Shown here: positions 1 to 7,439 of the stretch, one piece after another
Numbering within the stretch: the stretch's first letter is position 1
Layout of the letters: each line of letters starts with the position of its first letter
From: Dehalococcoidia bacterium
GTDB lineage: Bacteria > Chloroflexota > Dehalococcoidia > Dehalococcoidales > W111
Reading direction: 5' to 3'
Length of the DNA stretch: 50,904 nt
Assembly (NCBI GenBank): GCA_011191985.1
Contig: DUEU01000074.1
Span: 1-50,904, forward strand
Translations under genes and position numbers: made by a program
Notes under the pieces: model-generated
Databases searched by the model: none
Told to the model about the DNA's origin: nothing
The model's input: the letters and a program-made list of their open reading frames with translations, nothing else

Positions 1-147
1 CTCAAATTCTACTTCTTGCCCTTCTCTAAGGGACCCGAATTCCACCCCTTGAAGGTCGTTACGGTGGAAGAATAGGTCCTCTTCCCCTTCTCCTTTGATG
101 AACCCAAAACCACGGTCCATGAGCCGTCTGATTGTGCCCTTTGGCAT
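1..147 (-). CDS. Cold-shock domain protein (partial, C-terminus outside window)
   Basis: The first 49 codons of a CspA-type protein read leftward off the window edge. They begin MPKGTIRRLMDRGFGFIKG, and the RNA-binding motifs RNP1 (GFGFIKG) and RNP2 (DLFFH) are both visible. Such proteins are small cytosolic OB-fold nucleic-acid chaperones that bind single-stranded RNA or DNA. The ATG is preceded by a good Shine-Dalgarno sequence (GGGGAGG, 6 bases upstream). Family members are usually about 65-70 residues, so roughly the last quarter is missing. A TATAAT with an upstream TG lies about 40 bases before the start. Confidence 0.9.
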   Translation of the reverse strand, partial: MPKGTIRRLMDRGFGFIKGEGEEDLFFHRNDLQGVEFGSLREGQEVEFE

Positions 148-188
148 AGGACACCTCCCCTCAAATCCACTGGCTAGGCTTTATAACT

Positions 189-197
189 ATTATACCA
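189..197 (-). promoter_or_regulatory. Extended -10 promoter of the cold-shock gene
   Basis: On the minus strand the sequence reads TGGTATAAT, an extended -10 element (TGnTATAAT). It lies about 42 bases upstream of the cold-shock ATG. No good -35 hexamer is seen 17-18 bases further upstream, which extended -10 promoters tolerate. Confidence 0.4.
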
Positions 198-352
198 CAA
201 GGCTAAAATACTATAGCTGATTATTCTATTAACCATATGTCATAATGGTGGGCCCTGTCAGTCTCCCGCCCTCCGTCCCCTTCTAATCCAACCCCCGCTA
301 CCACTGTGGTGGAACGCTATTCTAGGTTGAAGTTGTATTTTGCGATGCTAAT

Positions 353-1096
353 TCAGTCAGTCGAATCCTTTAACCACTTATCGCCAAATTTTGATAATAA
401 GTATTCACTTAGATATTGAAAACTATTGTTAAGGACTCTTTCAACATCCTTTACAATACTCTTACAATATACAAATATATCTCTATCTATTTCAGTCGTC
501 TTGCTAGTTACAGTACCATTAGGTAATAAAAATTTTAGGTCGATTAGGTCACGTCCAAGTGTCATAGTCTCAGTTCGTGGAAGTCTTCCGAATTTAACAT
601 GAAAAGACTCAATGCGCAGGGCATGTAGCTCCTTATACCAGTTACTGTTCTTAACCTTACTTAAATATAAGGACAAATTAGACAGGCATGAATAGCCCTG
701 TACTAGCGTTTCTTTATCTAACTTACTAATAACGCGCTGTAGACTAACAGATTCGTGATATCCGGTTGCAGGTATACCCAGGCATATAACGGCATTAACC
801 AATTGAGCTAGATGCTCCAGTGAGCTTCGTAGACTTAGAATACAATGGTCAAAGTCCATCTCAATGGGTAGCCTGTTAGGATAATTCCTACTTCTAGTAT
901 GTTCATCTATTCTGCTACTTTTACGTTTGTACTCAGTAATTTTTCCCCTGAGGCTTCTTAATCTTCTCTCGGCAAACAAGTGCTTCTGGGTAGCACTTGC
1001 TAGGTAGATTTCACACAGGTATCGGTCATTTCCACTCATGCTGTGCATTATCTGTGACCATAAGACATTGATAGTATCGTCAAAATATTGGCTCAT
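353..1096 (-). CDS. Orphan protein, possibly HEPN-like helical
   Basis: This 247-residue protein is not recognised as any named family. It looks all-helical and soluble, with no signal peptide or membrane segment. The middle (about residues 83-100) has a pattern of the type LRSSLEHLAQLVNAV and is followed near residue 160 by ALRIESFHVKFG. A helix of this kind followed by an R...H motif recalls HEPN/Cthe_2314-type proteins, but this is a weak guess. The gene is clearly richer in A+T than its neighbours and uses AT-ending codons, which suggests recent acquisition. It stands alone, flanked by AT-rich non-coding DNA and a broken tRNA-Trp. An extended -10 element lies just upstream. Confidence 0.6.
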   Translation of the reverse strand: MSQYFDDTINVLWSQIMHSMSGNDRYLCEIYLASATQKHLFAERRLRSLRGKITEYKRKSSRIDEHTRSRNYPNRLPIEMDFDHCILSLRSSLEHLAQLVNAVICLGIPATGYHESVSLQRVISKLDKETLVQGYSCLSNLSLYLSKVKNSNWYKELHALRIESFHVKFGRLPRTETMTLGRDLIDLKFLLPNGTVTSKTTEIDRDIFVYCKSIVKDVERVLNNSFQYLSEYLLSKFGDKWLKDSTD

Positions 1097-1112
1097 AATA
1101 ATCTCAGCAGAA

Positions 1113-1121
1113 ATTATATCA
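1113..1121 (-). promoter_or_regulatory. Extended -10 upstream of the orphan gene
   Basis: The minus strand reads TGATATAAT, an extended -10 motif about 17 bases before the ATG of the orphan gene ending at 353. No convincing -35 is present. Confidence 0.35.
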
Positions 1122-1340
1122 CAGCCCCATGCTGGAAGCGCTCAATGTGGTTGAGAGACCTGTTGGCTTTACACCAATTTTCAGATGATAGCTTTACAAA
1201 AAGGGGCACCTAAGCACTCTTAAAATTAGCGACGAAAAAGCGACATTGATTTAAATTAGGGGAAGAAAAGTACTTAAAATAGGCATAAATAAAAATAACA
1301 CAAAAGTATTAATTCATACGTAAAAGATAAAAGCCTCGGA

Positions 1341-1379
1341 ATTTGGAGACCGCTGCTCTTCCAACTGAGCTACACTCCT
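1341..1379 (-). pseudogene. 5' half of tRNA-Trp(CCA), truncated
   Basis: On the minus strand the sequence follows a bacterial tRNA-Trp from its first base (AGGAGTG) through the D-arm (TAGCTCAGTTGGAAGAGC) and the 5' anticodon stem into the loop CTCCAAA, with anticodon CCA at 1346-1344. The match then stops. The expected 3' anticodon stem, T-arm and acceptor strand do not follow, and no separate 3' half is visible between 1 and 1340. This is a broken gene, not a functional tRNA. Breaks of this kind can mark integration or deletion endpoints, and the AT-rich orphan gene on the truncated side fits that. Confidence 0.7.
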
Positions 1380-1499
1380 TGGCAAGTTACTATTTTATCA
1401 CATCTATCTCGACTATTGCACGACCCTTTTTCGGTCATCTTTACAAGTTAAGTTAAAATACGGTATCCTAGCTTAGAGTGAGGCCAGCGGAGAGGTAAT

Positions 1500-2747
1500 T
1501 TGTATCGCGCACCACGGGGTACTGCGGATATTCTGCCGGTAGAACAGCCCTACTGGCGCTTTGTGGAGCAGAAGGCGGCCGCTATCTGCCAGCTATACGG
1601 CTACGAGCGGATTGATACCCCCACCTTTGAGGACACCCAGCTTTTTGCCCGGGGCATCGGCGACGCCACCGACATCGTGCGGAAAGAAATGTACTCCTTT
1701 TCCGGCGGGGAGCTTACCCTCCGGCCCGAGGGCACGGCGCCGGTATGCCGGGCATATATACAGCACGGGATGCATAGCTGGCCGCAGCCGGTAAAGCTGT
1801 ACTATATCGCTTCTTTGTTCCGTCACGAAAGGCCCCAGGCAGGCAGGTACCGTCAGCACCATCAGTTTGGTTACGAGGCAATTGGCAGTGCCGACGCCGC
1901 CCTGGACGGGGAAGTCATTGATGTGGCCTGGCAGTTCTACCAATCACTCGGCCTGCGTGACCTTTCTCTCCAGCTTAACAGTATCGGTTGCCGGAAATGC
2001 CGGCCAGAATATCTAGCGGCCCTGCGGGCTTATTATGAGCCGGTTACCGGACTTTGCCGCGATTGCGTAACCAGGCGAACGACCAATCCCCTGAGACTGC
2101 TGGACTGTAAAAACGAGTCGTGCCAGCAGGTGGCCGATGCTGCACCGAAAAGCACTGACCAGCTTTGCCCAGAGTGTGCTACCCACTTCGGTAAGTTAAA
2201 GGGGCATCTGGCAGTGCTCGGTATTCCCTTTGAGGTAAACCACCGCCTGGTCCGGGGCCTGGACTACTATACCAGGACGGTGTTCGAGTTCCAGCCGGCG
2301 GAGGGTGGTGCCCAGAGCGCCATCGGCGGTGGCGGCCGCTACGACGACCTTATTGAGGTGCTTGGCGGCCGGCCAACCCCGGGCATCGGTTTTGCCACCG
2401 GCATAGAGCGTATCGTACTGAATCTCAAGAAGCAGGGTATCCCGGTGCCGGCCCTGTCCCATCCGCCGGTCTTTATTGCCGGTATCGGTGATGCTGCCAG
2501 GGACGAAGCAGTTAAGCTGGCTGCCCGGCTGAGGCGGTCGGGTATTGGTGTCATCGAGGCGGTGGGCGGTCGGAGCCTGAAGGCGCAGCTAAGACAGGCA
2601 AACAGCCTGGGGGCTCGCTATACGGTCATTATCGGGGAGGAGGAATTGGCCGGTGATAACGCCGTGCTGCGGGATATGAGCGGCGCCCGGCAGGAGACGG
2701 TACCACTTGGCCAGCTACCGCAGAAGCTGCAAAAGATGGTGTCCTGA
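1500..2747 (+). CDS. hisS: Histidyl-tRNA synthetase
   Basis: This cytosolic class II aminoacyl-tRNA synthetase charges tRNA-His using ATP. The 415-residue length is normal. Motif 2 lies at about residues 104-128, with the core FRHERPQAGRYRQ. The histidine-binding signature LVRGLDYYTRTVFEF begins at residue 250. The C-terminal anticodon-binding domain covers roughly residues 320-410. A Cys-containing insertion (CRDC...DCK...CPEC) precedes the HisA motif, as in many bacterial HisRS. The start is TTG, chosen because MYRAPRGTAD is the family N-terminus and GGAGAGG lies 4 bases upstream. Confidence 0.96.
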   Translation: MYRAPRGTADILPVEQPYWRFVEQKAAAICQLYGYERIDTPTFEDTQLFARGIGDATDIVRKEMYSFSGGELTLRPEGTAPVCRAYIQHGMHSWPQPVKLYYIASLFRHERPQAGRYRQHHQFGYEAIGSADAALDGEVIDVAWQFYQSLGLRDLSLQLNSIGCRKCRPEYLAALRAYYEPVTGLCRDCVTRRTTNPLRLLDCKNESCQQVADAAPKSTDQLCPECATHFGKLKGHLAVLGIPFEVNHRLVRGLDYYTRTVFEFQPAEGGAQSAIGGGGRYDDLIEVLGGRPTPGIGFATGIERIVLNLKKQGIPVPALSHPPVFIAGIGDAARDEAVKLAARLRRSGIGVIEAVGGRSLKAQLRQANSLGARYTVIIGEEELAGDNAVLRDMSGARQETVPLGQLPQKLQKMVS

Positions 2748-2802
2748 TGACAACCTTAATAGTTGCCGGTTAGCCCCCCTTATTGCTAGAATTTATTAAG
2801 TC

Positions 2803-4302
2803 ATGGAAAAGATATTCGGCAAGCCGTTCCAGCCCAGGAAGATTATTGACAACCCCTCTGACGAGAGCCTCAGGGAGTGGGCGCTTCAGCATGGCGGGGT
2901 CATCACCGAGTTTGGCAATCTCTCGGTGGTCACTCAAGTACGCAACAGGATGGCCAAGCTTACCGAGGTAATAATGGGCGACCCCGATCCAGAAGACCTG
3001 GAACTTATCGACAATGTCCTGGACTACTGCAAGAGCAAAGAGATTATTCAGCTGGACAGGACAATGTGCATGACGCCCGGCTTCAGGAGAAATTGCCGGC
3101 TCTACGTCACGGCCGAGTACGCCCGGCTGCCTCTGATGTGGGGTAATACCCTGTTTCCTCCGATGGACGGTGAGCCCGATTTTATCTCTCTGGCCGTGCC
3201 GGAATGGCCGGACAAGAAGGTTCTGGTCTTTCCCGAGATGGGCTTGACCATTGTCCTGGGCAGTGACTATAAGGGCGAGCAGAAGAAGGCGATGCTGCGC
3301 CAGGTTATGTACTGGGCCAAGACGCAGGGTAATCTGGGGCTGCATGCCGCCGGTAAGATACTCAGGGTAAAGAGAGACAACCAGTTGAAGGACTTTGGCT
3401 TTCTGCTCTTCGGTCTGAGTGCTACCGGCAAGACTACTCTTTCCTGCCACTCTCACTGGCTGAAGTCCCCGGAGACCGTGGTCATCCGGCAGGATGACGT
3501 GGTTATCCTGAGGCGAGACGGCAGTGCCGTCGGTACTGAGGACTCGTACTACATCAAGACCGAAGGGCTGGAACCCAGTTCCCAGCCGCTCCTCTACGCC
3601 GCCGCGCTGAGTCCGCGGGCGATACTGGAAAACGTCCTGGTTAACCCGGCAACGGGAAAGGTAGACTTCTTCGACAGCACCATTACTTCCAATGGCCGGG
3701 CCATGGTCAAGAGGAAAGATATTGCCTTTACCGATGGCCAGATAGATATCCCCAAGGTTGACTTTATTCTCTTTATCACCCGACGGCACGATATCGTGCC
3801 GCCCGTGGTACGACTGAGCCGGGAATGGGCGGCGGTGGCCTTTATGCTCGGTGAGTCGGTGGAGACATCAGCTGGCGACCCGACCCAGGCGGGCAAAGCG
3901 CTGCGAGTGGTCGGCACCAATCCGTTCATTGTTGGCTCCCATGCCGAAGAAGGCAACATGTTTTTAAGTATCCTGCAGGAGAATCTGGATATTCAATGCT
4001 TTACTCTCAACACCGGCCACGTTGGCGGCATGGACCGGGGGCAGAAAATCACGGTGCGGGATTCGGTAAAGATAATAGAAATGATTGCCAAGGATAGAAT
4101 TACCTGGCGGCGGGACGATTTCTGGGGATATGATGTGCCTTTGGCTATCCCCGACGTTGAGCTCGACCGATTTGAGCCCAAGAATTATTACAGCGATGAG
4201 CAAATAGAGCAGCTATCCTATGATTTAAAGATGGAGAGACTTAACTGGCTGGCCCAGTTTCCGTCTTTGAAGCCGGAAATCCTGAATGTGCTAAAACAGT
4301 AG
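2803..4302 (+). CDS. pckA: Phosphoenolpyruvate carboxykinase (ATP)
   Basis: The enzyme interconverts oxaloacetate + ATP and phosphoenolpyruvate + CO2 + ADP in the cytosol. In anaerobes it can run either in gluconeogenesis or anaplerotically. The ATP-binding kinase-1a loop GLSATGKTT is at residues 204-212. Also visible are the upstream substrate-site segment YVTAEYARLPLMWGNTLFPP and a downstream ITRRHDIVPPV segment. The 499-residue length is slightly below the E. coli enzyme. The gene starts 55 bases after hisS on the same strand, so co-transcription is possible. No strong ribosome-binding site precedes the ATG. A 339-codon open frame on the opposite strand is a coding shadow. Confidence 0.88.
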   Translation: MEKIFGKPFQPRKIIDNPSDESLREWALQHGGVITEFGNLSVVTQVRNRMAKLTEVIMGDPDPEDLELIDNVLDYCKSKEIIQLDRTMCMTPGFRRNCRLYVTAEYARLPLMWGNTLFPPMDGEPDFISLAVPEWPDKKVLVFPEMGLTIVLGSDYKGEQKKAMLRQVMYWAKTQGNLGLHAAGKILRVKRDNQLKDFGFLLFGLSATGKTTLSCHSHWLKSPETVVIRQDDVVILRRDGSAVGTEDSYYIKTEGLEPSSQPLLYAAALSPRAILENVLVNPATGKVDFFDSTITSNGRAMVKRKDIAFTDGQIDIPKVDFILFITRRHDIVPPVVRLSREWAAVAFMLGESVETSAGDPTQAGKALRVVGTNPFIVGSHAEEGNMFLSILQENLDIQCFTLNTGHVGGMDRGQKITVRDSVKIIEMIAKDRITWRRDDFWGYDVPLAIPDVELDRFEPKNYYSDEQIEQLSYDLKMERLNWLAQFPSLKPEILNVLKQ

Positions 4303-4341
4303 TCGGTAAGAAACCCCGCCACGGCAGCGGAAATCACGGTG

Positions 4342-4848
4342 CTATCCGCTTTCTGCCTGTTCCAGGTGTGCCGCTATCTTGTCGAGCTTTTCGTTAATAC
4401 TGCGGCGCAGTTTGGTATAGTTCTCTTCCAGGCTGGGGGTACGGCGGCTGAATTCTGTCGATAACCAGGCCAGGCTGTTGGCCAGCCGGATATCGGTATA
4501 AACCTGCTCTAGGTCATCCCGCAGTTCTGCCGGCAGTTTATCCAGCTGGTAGTTGTGCGCGTCCCACACCTCGGTCTGAAAAGTTGACAGCTTTTCGTCG
4601 ATAGGTTCGGCCGCTATGGTCTGGTTATGTTTAACTTCGGCGAGTAAGTCAGGCGCGGAGAACGTGGTCTCTGCCTTGGCCATGGGGGCGGGCTCCACCT
4701 TTTTGGGGAATCGGGCAACCAGATCGCTCAGGAAAGTCGTTTCGCGCTTTCTAACAAATCGCAAAATGAGGTAGCTTATAAGAATGCCGATAACCCCGCC
4801 AATTAAGACAGCGGCTATAAGGATTAATAATACTTGCCACCATTCCAC
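4342..4848 (-). CDS. Membrane-anchored protein of unknown function
   Basis: This 168-residue protein has one N-terminal transmembrane helix (about residues 5-29, WWQVLLILIAAVLIGGVIG followed by ISYLILRF). A basic stop-transfer patch (VRKRE) and a mostly helical, charged cytosolic tail follow. No catalytic motif is recognised. The start is supported by AGGAGG about 11 bases upstream. It converges with pckA, leaving 39 bases between them. Its role is unknown. Confidence 0.65.
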   Translation of the reverse strand: MEWWQVLLILIAAVLIGGVIGILISYLILRFVRKRETTFLSDLVARFPKKVEPAPMAKAETTFSAPDLLAEVKHNQTIAAEPIDEKLSTFQTEVWDAHNYQLDKLPAELRDDLEQVYTDIRLANSLAWLSTEFSRRTPSLEENYTKLRRSINEKLDKIAAHLEQAESG

Positions 4849-5005
4849 GCCTGTCCTCCTATCGCTAAGTTATTGGCACTATATGCCTTTATATAACTAT
4901 TTCAAACGTTCCAAAAACGCCGGCGAAATTATTTTAGTAGATATCAATCGTAGTGCCAGACTATGCCGGCTATCCCGACCTGAGTAGGTGATAAACAATA
5001 TAACG

Positions 5006-5299
5006 CTATCTCAAGCCGATTTTAGATATTGATTGCCGCAGTTCTTCTACCCTCGACCAGATTGCTTTCTTCTCCTCCTCTACAGCTTCCCAGATGACCT
5101 TCTTTTGCTCATCGACCATCTGCTTGATTGCCTTCCTCTGCTCCTCGAGCAACTCCTGGGCTGCCTTTCTCATCTCCTCGTCCACGACGTTTTTGAGCTC
5201 AGCTTCGATCAGGCTCTTTACCGCTTCGCGCTGTGTCGCCGAGCTATCTCTATCACTGCCCACCTCGGGTTCCCGCCGACGCTCATTCACGGTATCCAT
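5006..5299 (-). CDS. Small charged coiled-coil protein
   Basis: This 97-residue protein is very rich in Glu, Lys, Gln and Arg. From residue 24 to the end it shows a repeating helical pattern (EEQRKAIKQMVDEQKKVIWE, then VEEEKKAIWSRVEELRQ) consistent with a long amphipathic helix or coiled coil. The first 22 residues are polar and probably disordered. No enzyme motif, signal peptide or membrane segment is seen. Strand and composition match the neighbouring gene at 4342, but the 157-base gap argues against tight coupling. The upstream GGGGG before the ATG is a weak ribosome-binding site. Confidence 0.55.
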   Translation of the reverse strand: MDTVNERRREPEVGSDRDSSATQREAVKSLIEAELKNVVDEEMRKAAQELLEEQRKAIKQMVDEQKKVIWEAVEEEKKAIWSRVEELRQSISKIGLR

Positions 5300-5696
5300 C
5301 CTGCTACCCCCTTTTAGCTTCCGTAAAGGTCACTAAAACCTTTGCCCGGATACGATACTGGATTAATCCGGAGATAACCTCTGTTATCAAACAAAGAATA
5401 TAATAAAGGCTGCGGTAAGTCAAGCCTGATAAGCTTACAATAGCTGACTTTAATTAACAAGTCCCCTCCCTATCCCTTACTATGTCATAATAATCATGCT
5501 CTCAGCACAACATCACTTGGCGCAAAAACATTAAGGACAGCCCTCAATGCCTGGTGCCAGGCTACGGTATATCATACTGCCCGGACTAGATTACCCTATA
5601 AGAAGATAATAAACTTTAGGTCATGTTTTAGCAATAGTTAATTTGGGTGAGGTTTGTCCGGCCTGTCTCCAGGCTCTGGAGTTTTCAAGGAGGCGG
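5300..5696. other. Intergenic region without recognised gene
   Basis: About 400 bases separate the coiled-coil gene from the tRNA-Arg promoter. The region is AT-rich in its first half. No open frame with a ribosome-binding site, no strong hairpin and no known RNA motif could be made out on either strand. Confidence 0.5.
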
Positions 5697-5726
5697 TTGC
5701 TGGCTGTTGTCGTTCTCGGATATAAT
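5697..5726 (+). promoter_or_regulatory. Promoter of tRNA-Arg
   Basis: The -35 box TTGCTG (5697-5702) is separated by 18 bases from a perfect -10 box TATAAT (5721-5726). The mature tRNA starts 15 bases after the -10 box, as expected for a tRNA promoter. Confidence 0.65.
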
Positions 5727-5741
5727 AGCTTGCGGTGGTTT

Positions 5742-5814
5742 GCCCCTGTAGCTCAGAGGATAGAGCAGCGGTTTCCTAAACCGCGTGTCGGGCGTTCGAG
5801 TCGCCCCAGGGGTA
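5742..5814 (+). tRNA. tRNA-Arg (anticodon CCU)
   Basis: A complete cloverleaf can be drawn. The acceptor is GCCCCTG/CAGGGGT, where the first pair is G-U. The D-arm is GCTC...GAGC and the anticodon stem is GCGGT/ACCGC with loop TTCCTAA (anticodon CCT in DNA, reading AGG). The T-arm is GGGCG/CGCCC with loop TTCGAGT. The discriminator is A and CCA is not encoded. The region between positions 44 and 48 is of normal length. Confidence 0.93.
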
Positions 5815-5869
5815 CTTCAAATCTTACTGGTGGTCCTTGAAATCGCGGTCCCGGCTTATATCGCTTGAT

Positions 5870-5898
5870 TTGACAGTGTGGTTAGTGTATGATATTAG
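5870..5898 (+). promoter_or_regulatory. Possible promoter of the crotonase operon
   Basis: A perfect TTGACA (5870-5875) is followed after 17 bases by TATTAG (5893-5898), a 4-of-6 match to the -10 consensus. It would give a leader of about 235 bases before the crotonase gene at 6142. No open frame or recognised RNA element was found in that leader. Confidence 0.45.
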
Positions 5899-6141
5899 CG
5901 GGTTTGATAGGCTATATCTACGGGCAGTACGATAACGGTTATAATCTTCATCCTTAGAATCATCGACATTCTGGTATCAGGGCCATCTGACGAACATTAT
6001 ATCTCATTATCCTGGGTTTTCCGCGACGGACTGTCTGGGTGGGGTGTTCGAGCAGTTGAGCGTATTGTGTCATCTATTCCAGAATTACCTTGCTAGGGCG
6101 CTAATTTGCGAAATAATGTGAATAGGGAGGGGGATTGATAA

Positions 6142-6930
6142 ATGAGCTATGAGACGATTATTTATGAGAAAAAGGATACTGTTGCCAAGATTATTCTGAA
6201 CAGGCCGGAAGCCCGTAATGCTATGACCGGAACAACGTTTATGGAAATAGGACAGGCCCTTGATGATGCCGATAAAGATGATAACATCCGGGTGGTGGTG
6301 ATAAAGGGAAACGGAAAGGCGTTCTGTGCCGGGGTAGACCTGAAGTTTTCGATGGAGCAATTAAAGACCCTGCATGACCAGGAGAAATTTTTCCGCTTCG
6401 GTAATAGTGTGATGTTGGAAAAGATGGAGAGCATGGGCAAGCCGGTAATAGCCCAGGTGCATGGCTATTGCCTGGCGGGAGGGTTCGAGATGATGCTGGC
6501 GGTTGACCTGGTAGTTGCTGCTGAAGACGCCAGGATAGGTGACCAGCACATTAACGTCGGTCTGTATGGTGCCGGTGGCAGTCCCTACCGTTTGCCGCTG
6601 CTGATAGGCATGAGGCGGGCCAAGGACCTTCTTCTCGCCGGACGGCTTCTCACCGGTAAAGAGGCAGAGCAAATGGGGCTGGTGAATAGGGCAGTGCCGG
6701 CCGATGAGCTGGAAAGCACTGTCGACGCCCTGGCTGCTGATATGGCCAGTAAAGGCCCGCTGGCCATGAGGCTCACCAAAGCCTATATTAATCGAGCAGT
6801 ACAGGTTGATTATACGTCGAGACTGGAGCATTCCCTGATGAGCTGTCTCGTCCTTAATAGCTCAGAAGATTATCAGGAAGCGATGAAGGCCTTCAACGAG
6901 AAAAGAAAGCCGGTATTCAAAGGCCGATAG
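6142..6930 (+). CDS. Enoyl-CoA hydratase/isomerase family protein (crotonase fold)
   Basis: The 262-residue protein is a cytosolic crotonase that acts on a CoA thioester. The oxyanion-hole segments FCAGVDLK (61-68) and HGYCLAGGFE (107-116) are present, as is NRPEARNAM (20-28). Of the two glutamates of classical hydratases, the first is kept (E116 in GGFE). The second, in the motif usually written GQPEI, is His here (GDQHI, H136). The reaction may therefore be isomerisation, dehydration or hydrolysis instead of simple hydration. It is the first gene of a four-gene set with DUF35, thiolase and 3-hydroxyacyl-CoA dehydrogenase. GGAGGGGG precedes the ATG. Confidence 0.88.
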   Translation: MSYETIIYEKKDTVAKIILNRPEARNAMTGTTFMEIGQALDDADKDDNIRVVVIKGNGKAFCAGVDLKFSMEQLKTLHDQEKFFRFGNSVMLEKMESMGKPVIAQVHGYCLAGGFEMMLAVDLVVAAEDARIGDQHINVGLYGAGGSPYRLPLLIGMRRAKDLLLAGRLLTGKEAEQMGLVNRAVPADELESTVDALAADMASKGPLAMRLTKAYINRAVQVDYTSRLEHSLMSCLVLNSSEDYQEAMKAFNEKRKPVFKGR

Positions 6931-6974
6931 AGCTTTAACGAGACAATAAAGCAAAGCAGAGAGGAGAGACATCA

Positions 6975-7427
6975 ATGGAAACCAAATTGGGCGATAAGTT
7001 TGAGGGAAAGAAACGGGTTCCGGTCGAGGAGGGCTTATTCCATCAGCCGCAGGCAACTGGGGAGGAGCCATATCTAATTGCGGCCAAATGTAAGAAATGC
7101 GGCTTCACCGACTTCCCAGGGACTCCAGTCTGCCCCCGCTGTGTCGAGCCGGGCACCATGGAGGAGGCGCACATCGGCAAGAAGGGCAAACTGGAGACGT
7201 TCAGCATAGTCAGGTCGGCTCTACCGGGTTTTACCAGCCCTTCTATTCAGTCATACGTTAAGCTGGAAGAGGGCCCGGTAATCTGGTCGCTGATAACCGG
7301 TGTCGAGCCTTCGGAAGATGCCTTAAAGATAGGTATGGACCTGGAGCTGGTAATATCCAAGGTAAGGGATGATGAAGATGGTAACGAGATAATAAGCTAC
7401 CAGTATCAGCCGGTAAAAGGCAGTTAG
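6975..7427 (+). CDS. DUF35 zinc-ribbon/OB-fold acyl-CoA-associated protein
   Basis: This 150-residue protein has the DUF35 architecture. A rubredoxin-like zinc ribbon, CKKCGFTDFPGTPVCPRC, covers about residues 38-55 and is followed by an OB-fold domain to about residue 140. Members of the family bind next to thiolase-fold enzymes. They either channel acyl-CoA substrates or form part of aldolase and thiolase complexes (for example archaeal acetoacetyl-CoA thiolase/HMG-CoA synthase and steroid side-chain aldolases). The next gene, a thiolase, starts 12 bases after the stop, so the two products probably form a complex. AGAGGAGAG lies before the ATG. Confidence 0.9.
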   Translation: METKLGDKFEGKKRVPVEEGLFHQPQATGEEPYLIAAKCKKCGFTDFPGTPVCPRCVEPGTMEEAHIGKKGKLETFSIVRSALPGFTSPSIQSYVKLEEGPVIWSLITGVEPSEDALKIGMDLELVISKVRDDEDGNEIISYQYQPVKGS

Positions 7428-7439
7428 GAGGTAATAAAA

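Noticed and set aside
2770-3789. A 339-codon open frame antisense to pckA
   Set aside because: It shadows conserved pckA coding sequence, its translation has low-complexity non-protein-like composition and no start signal is present.
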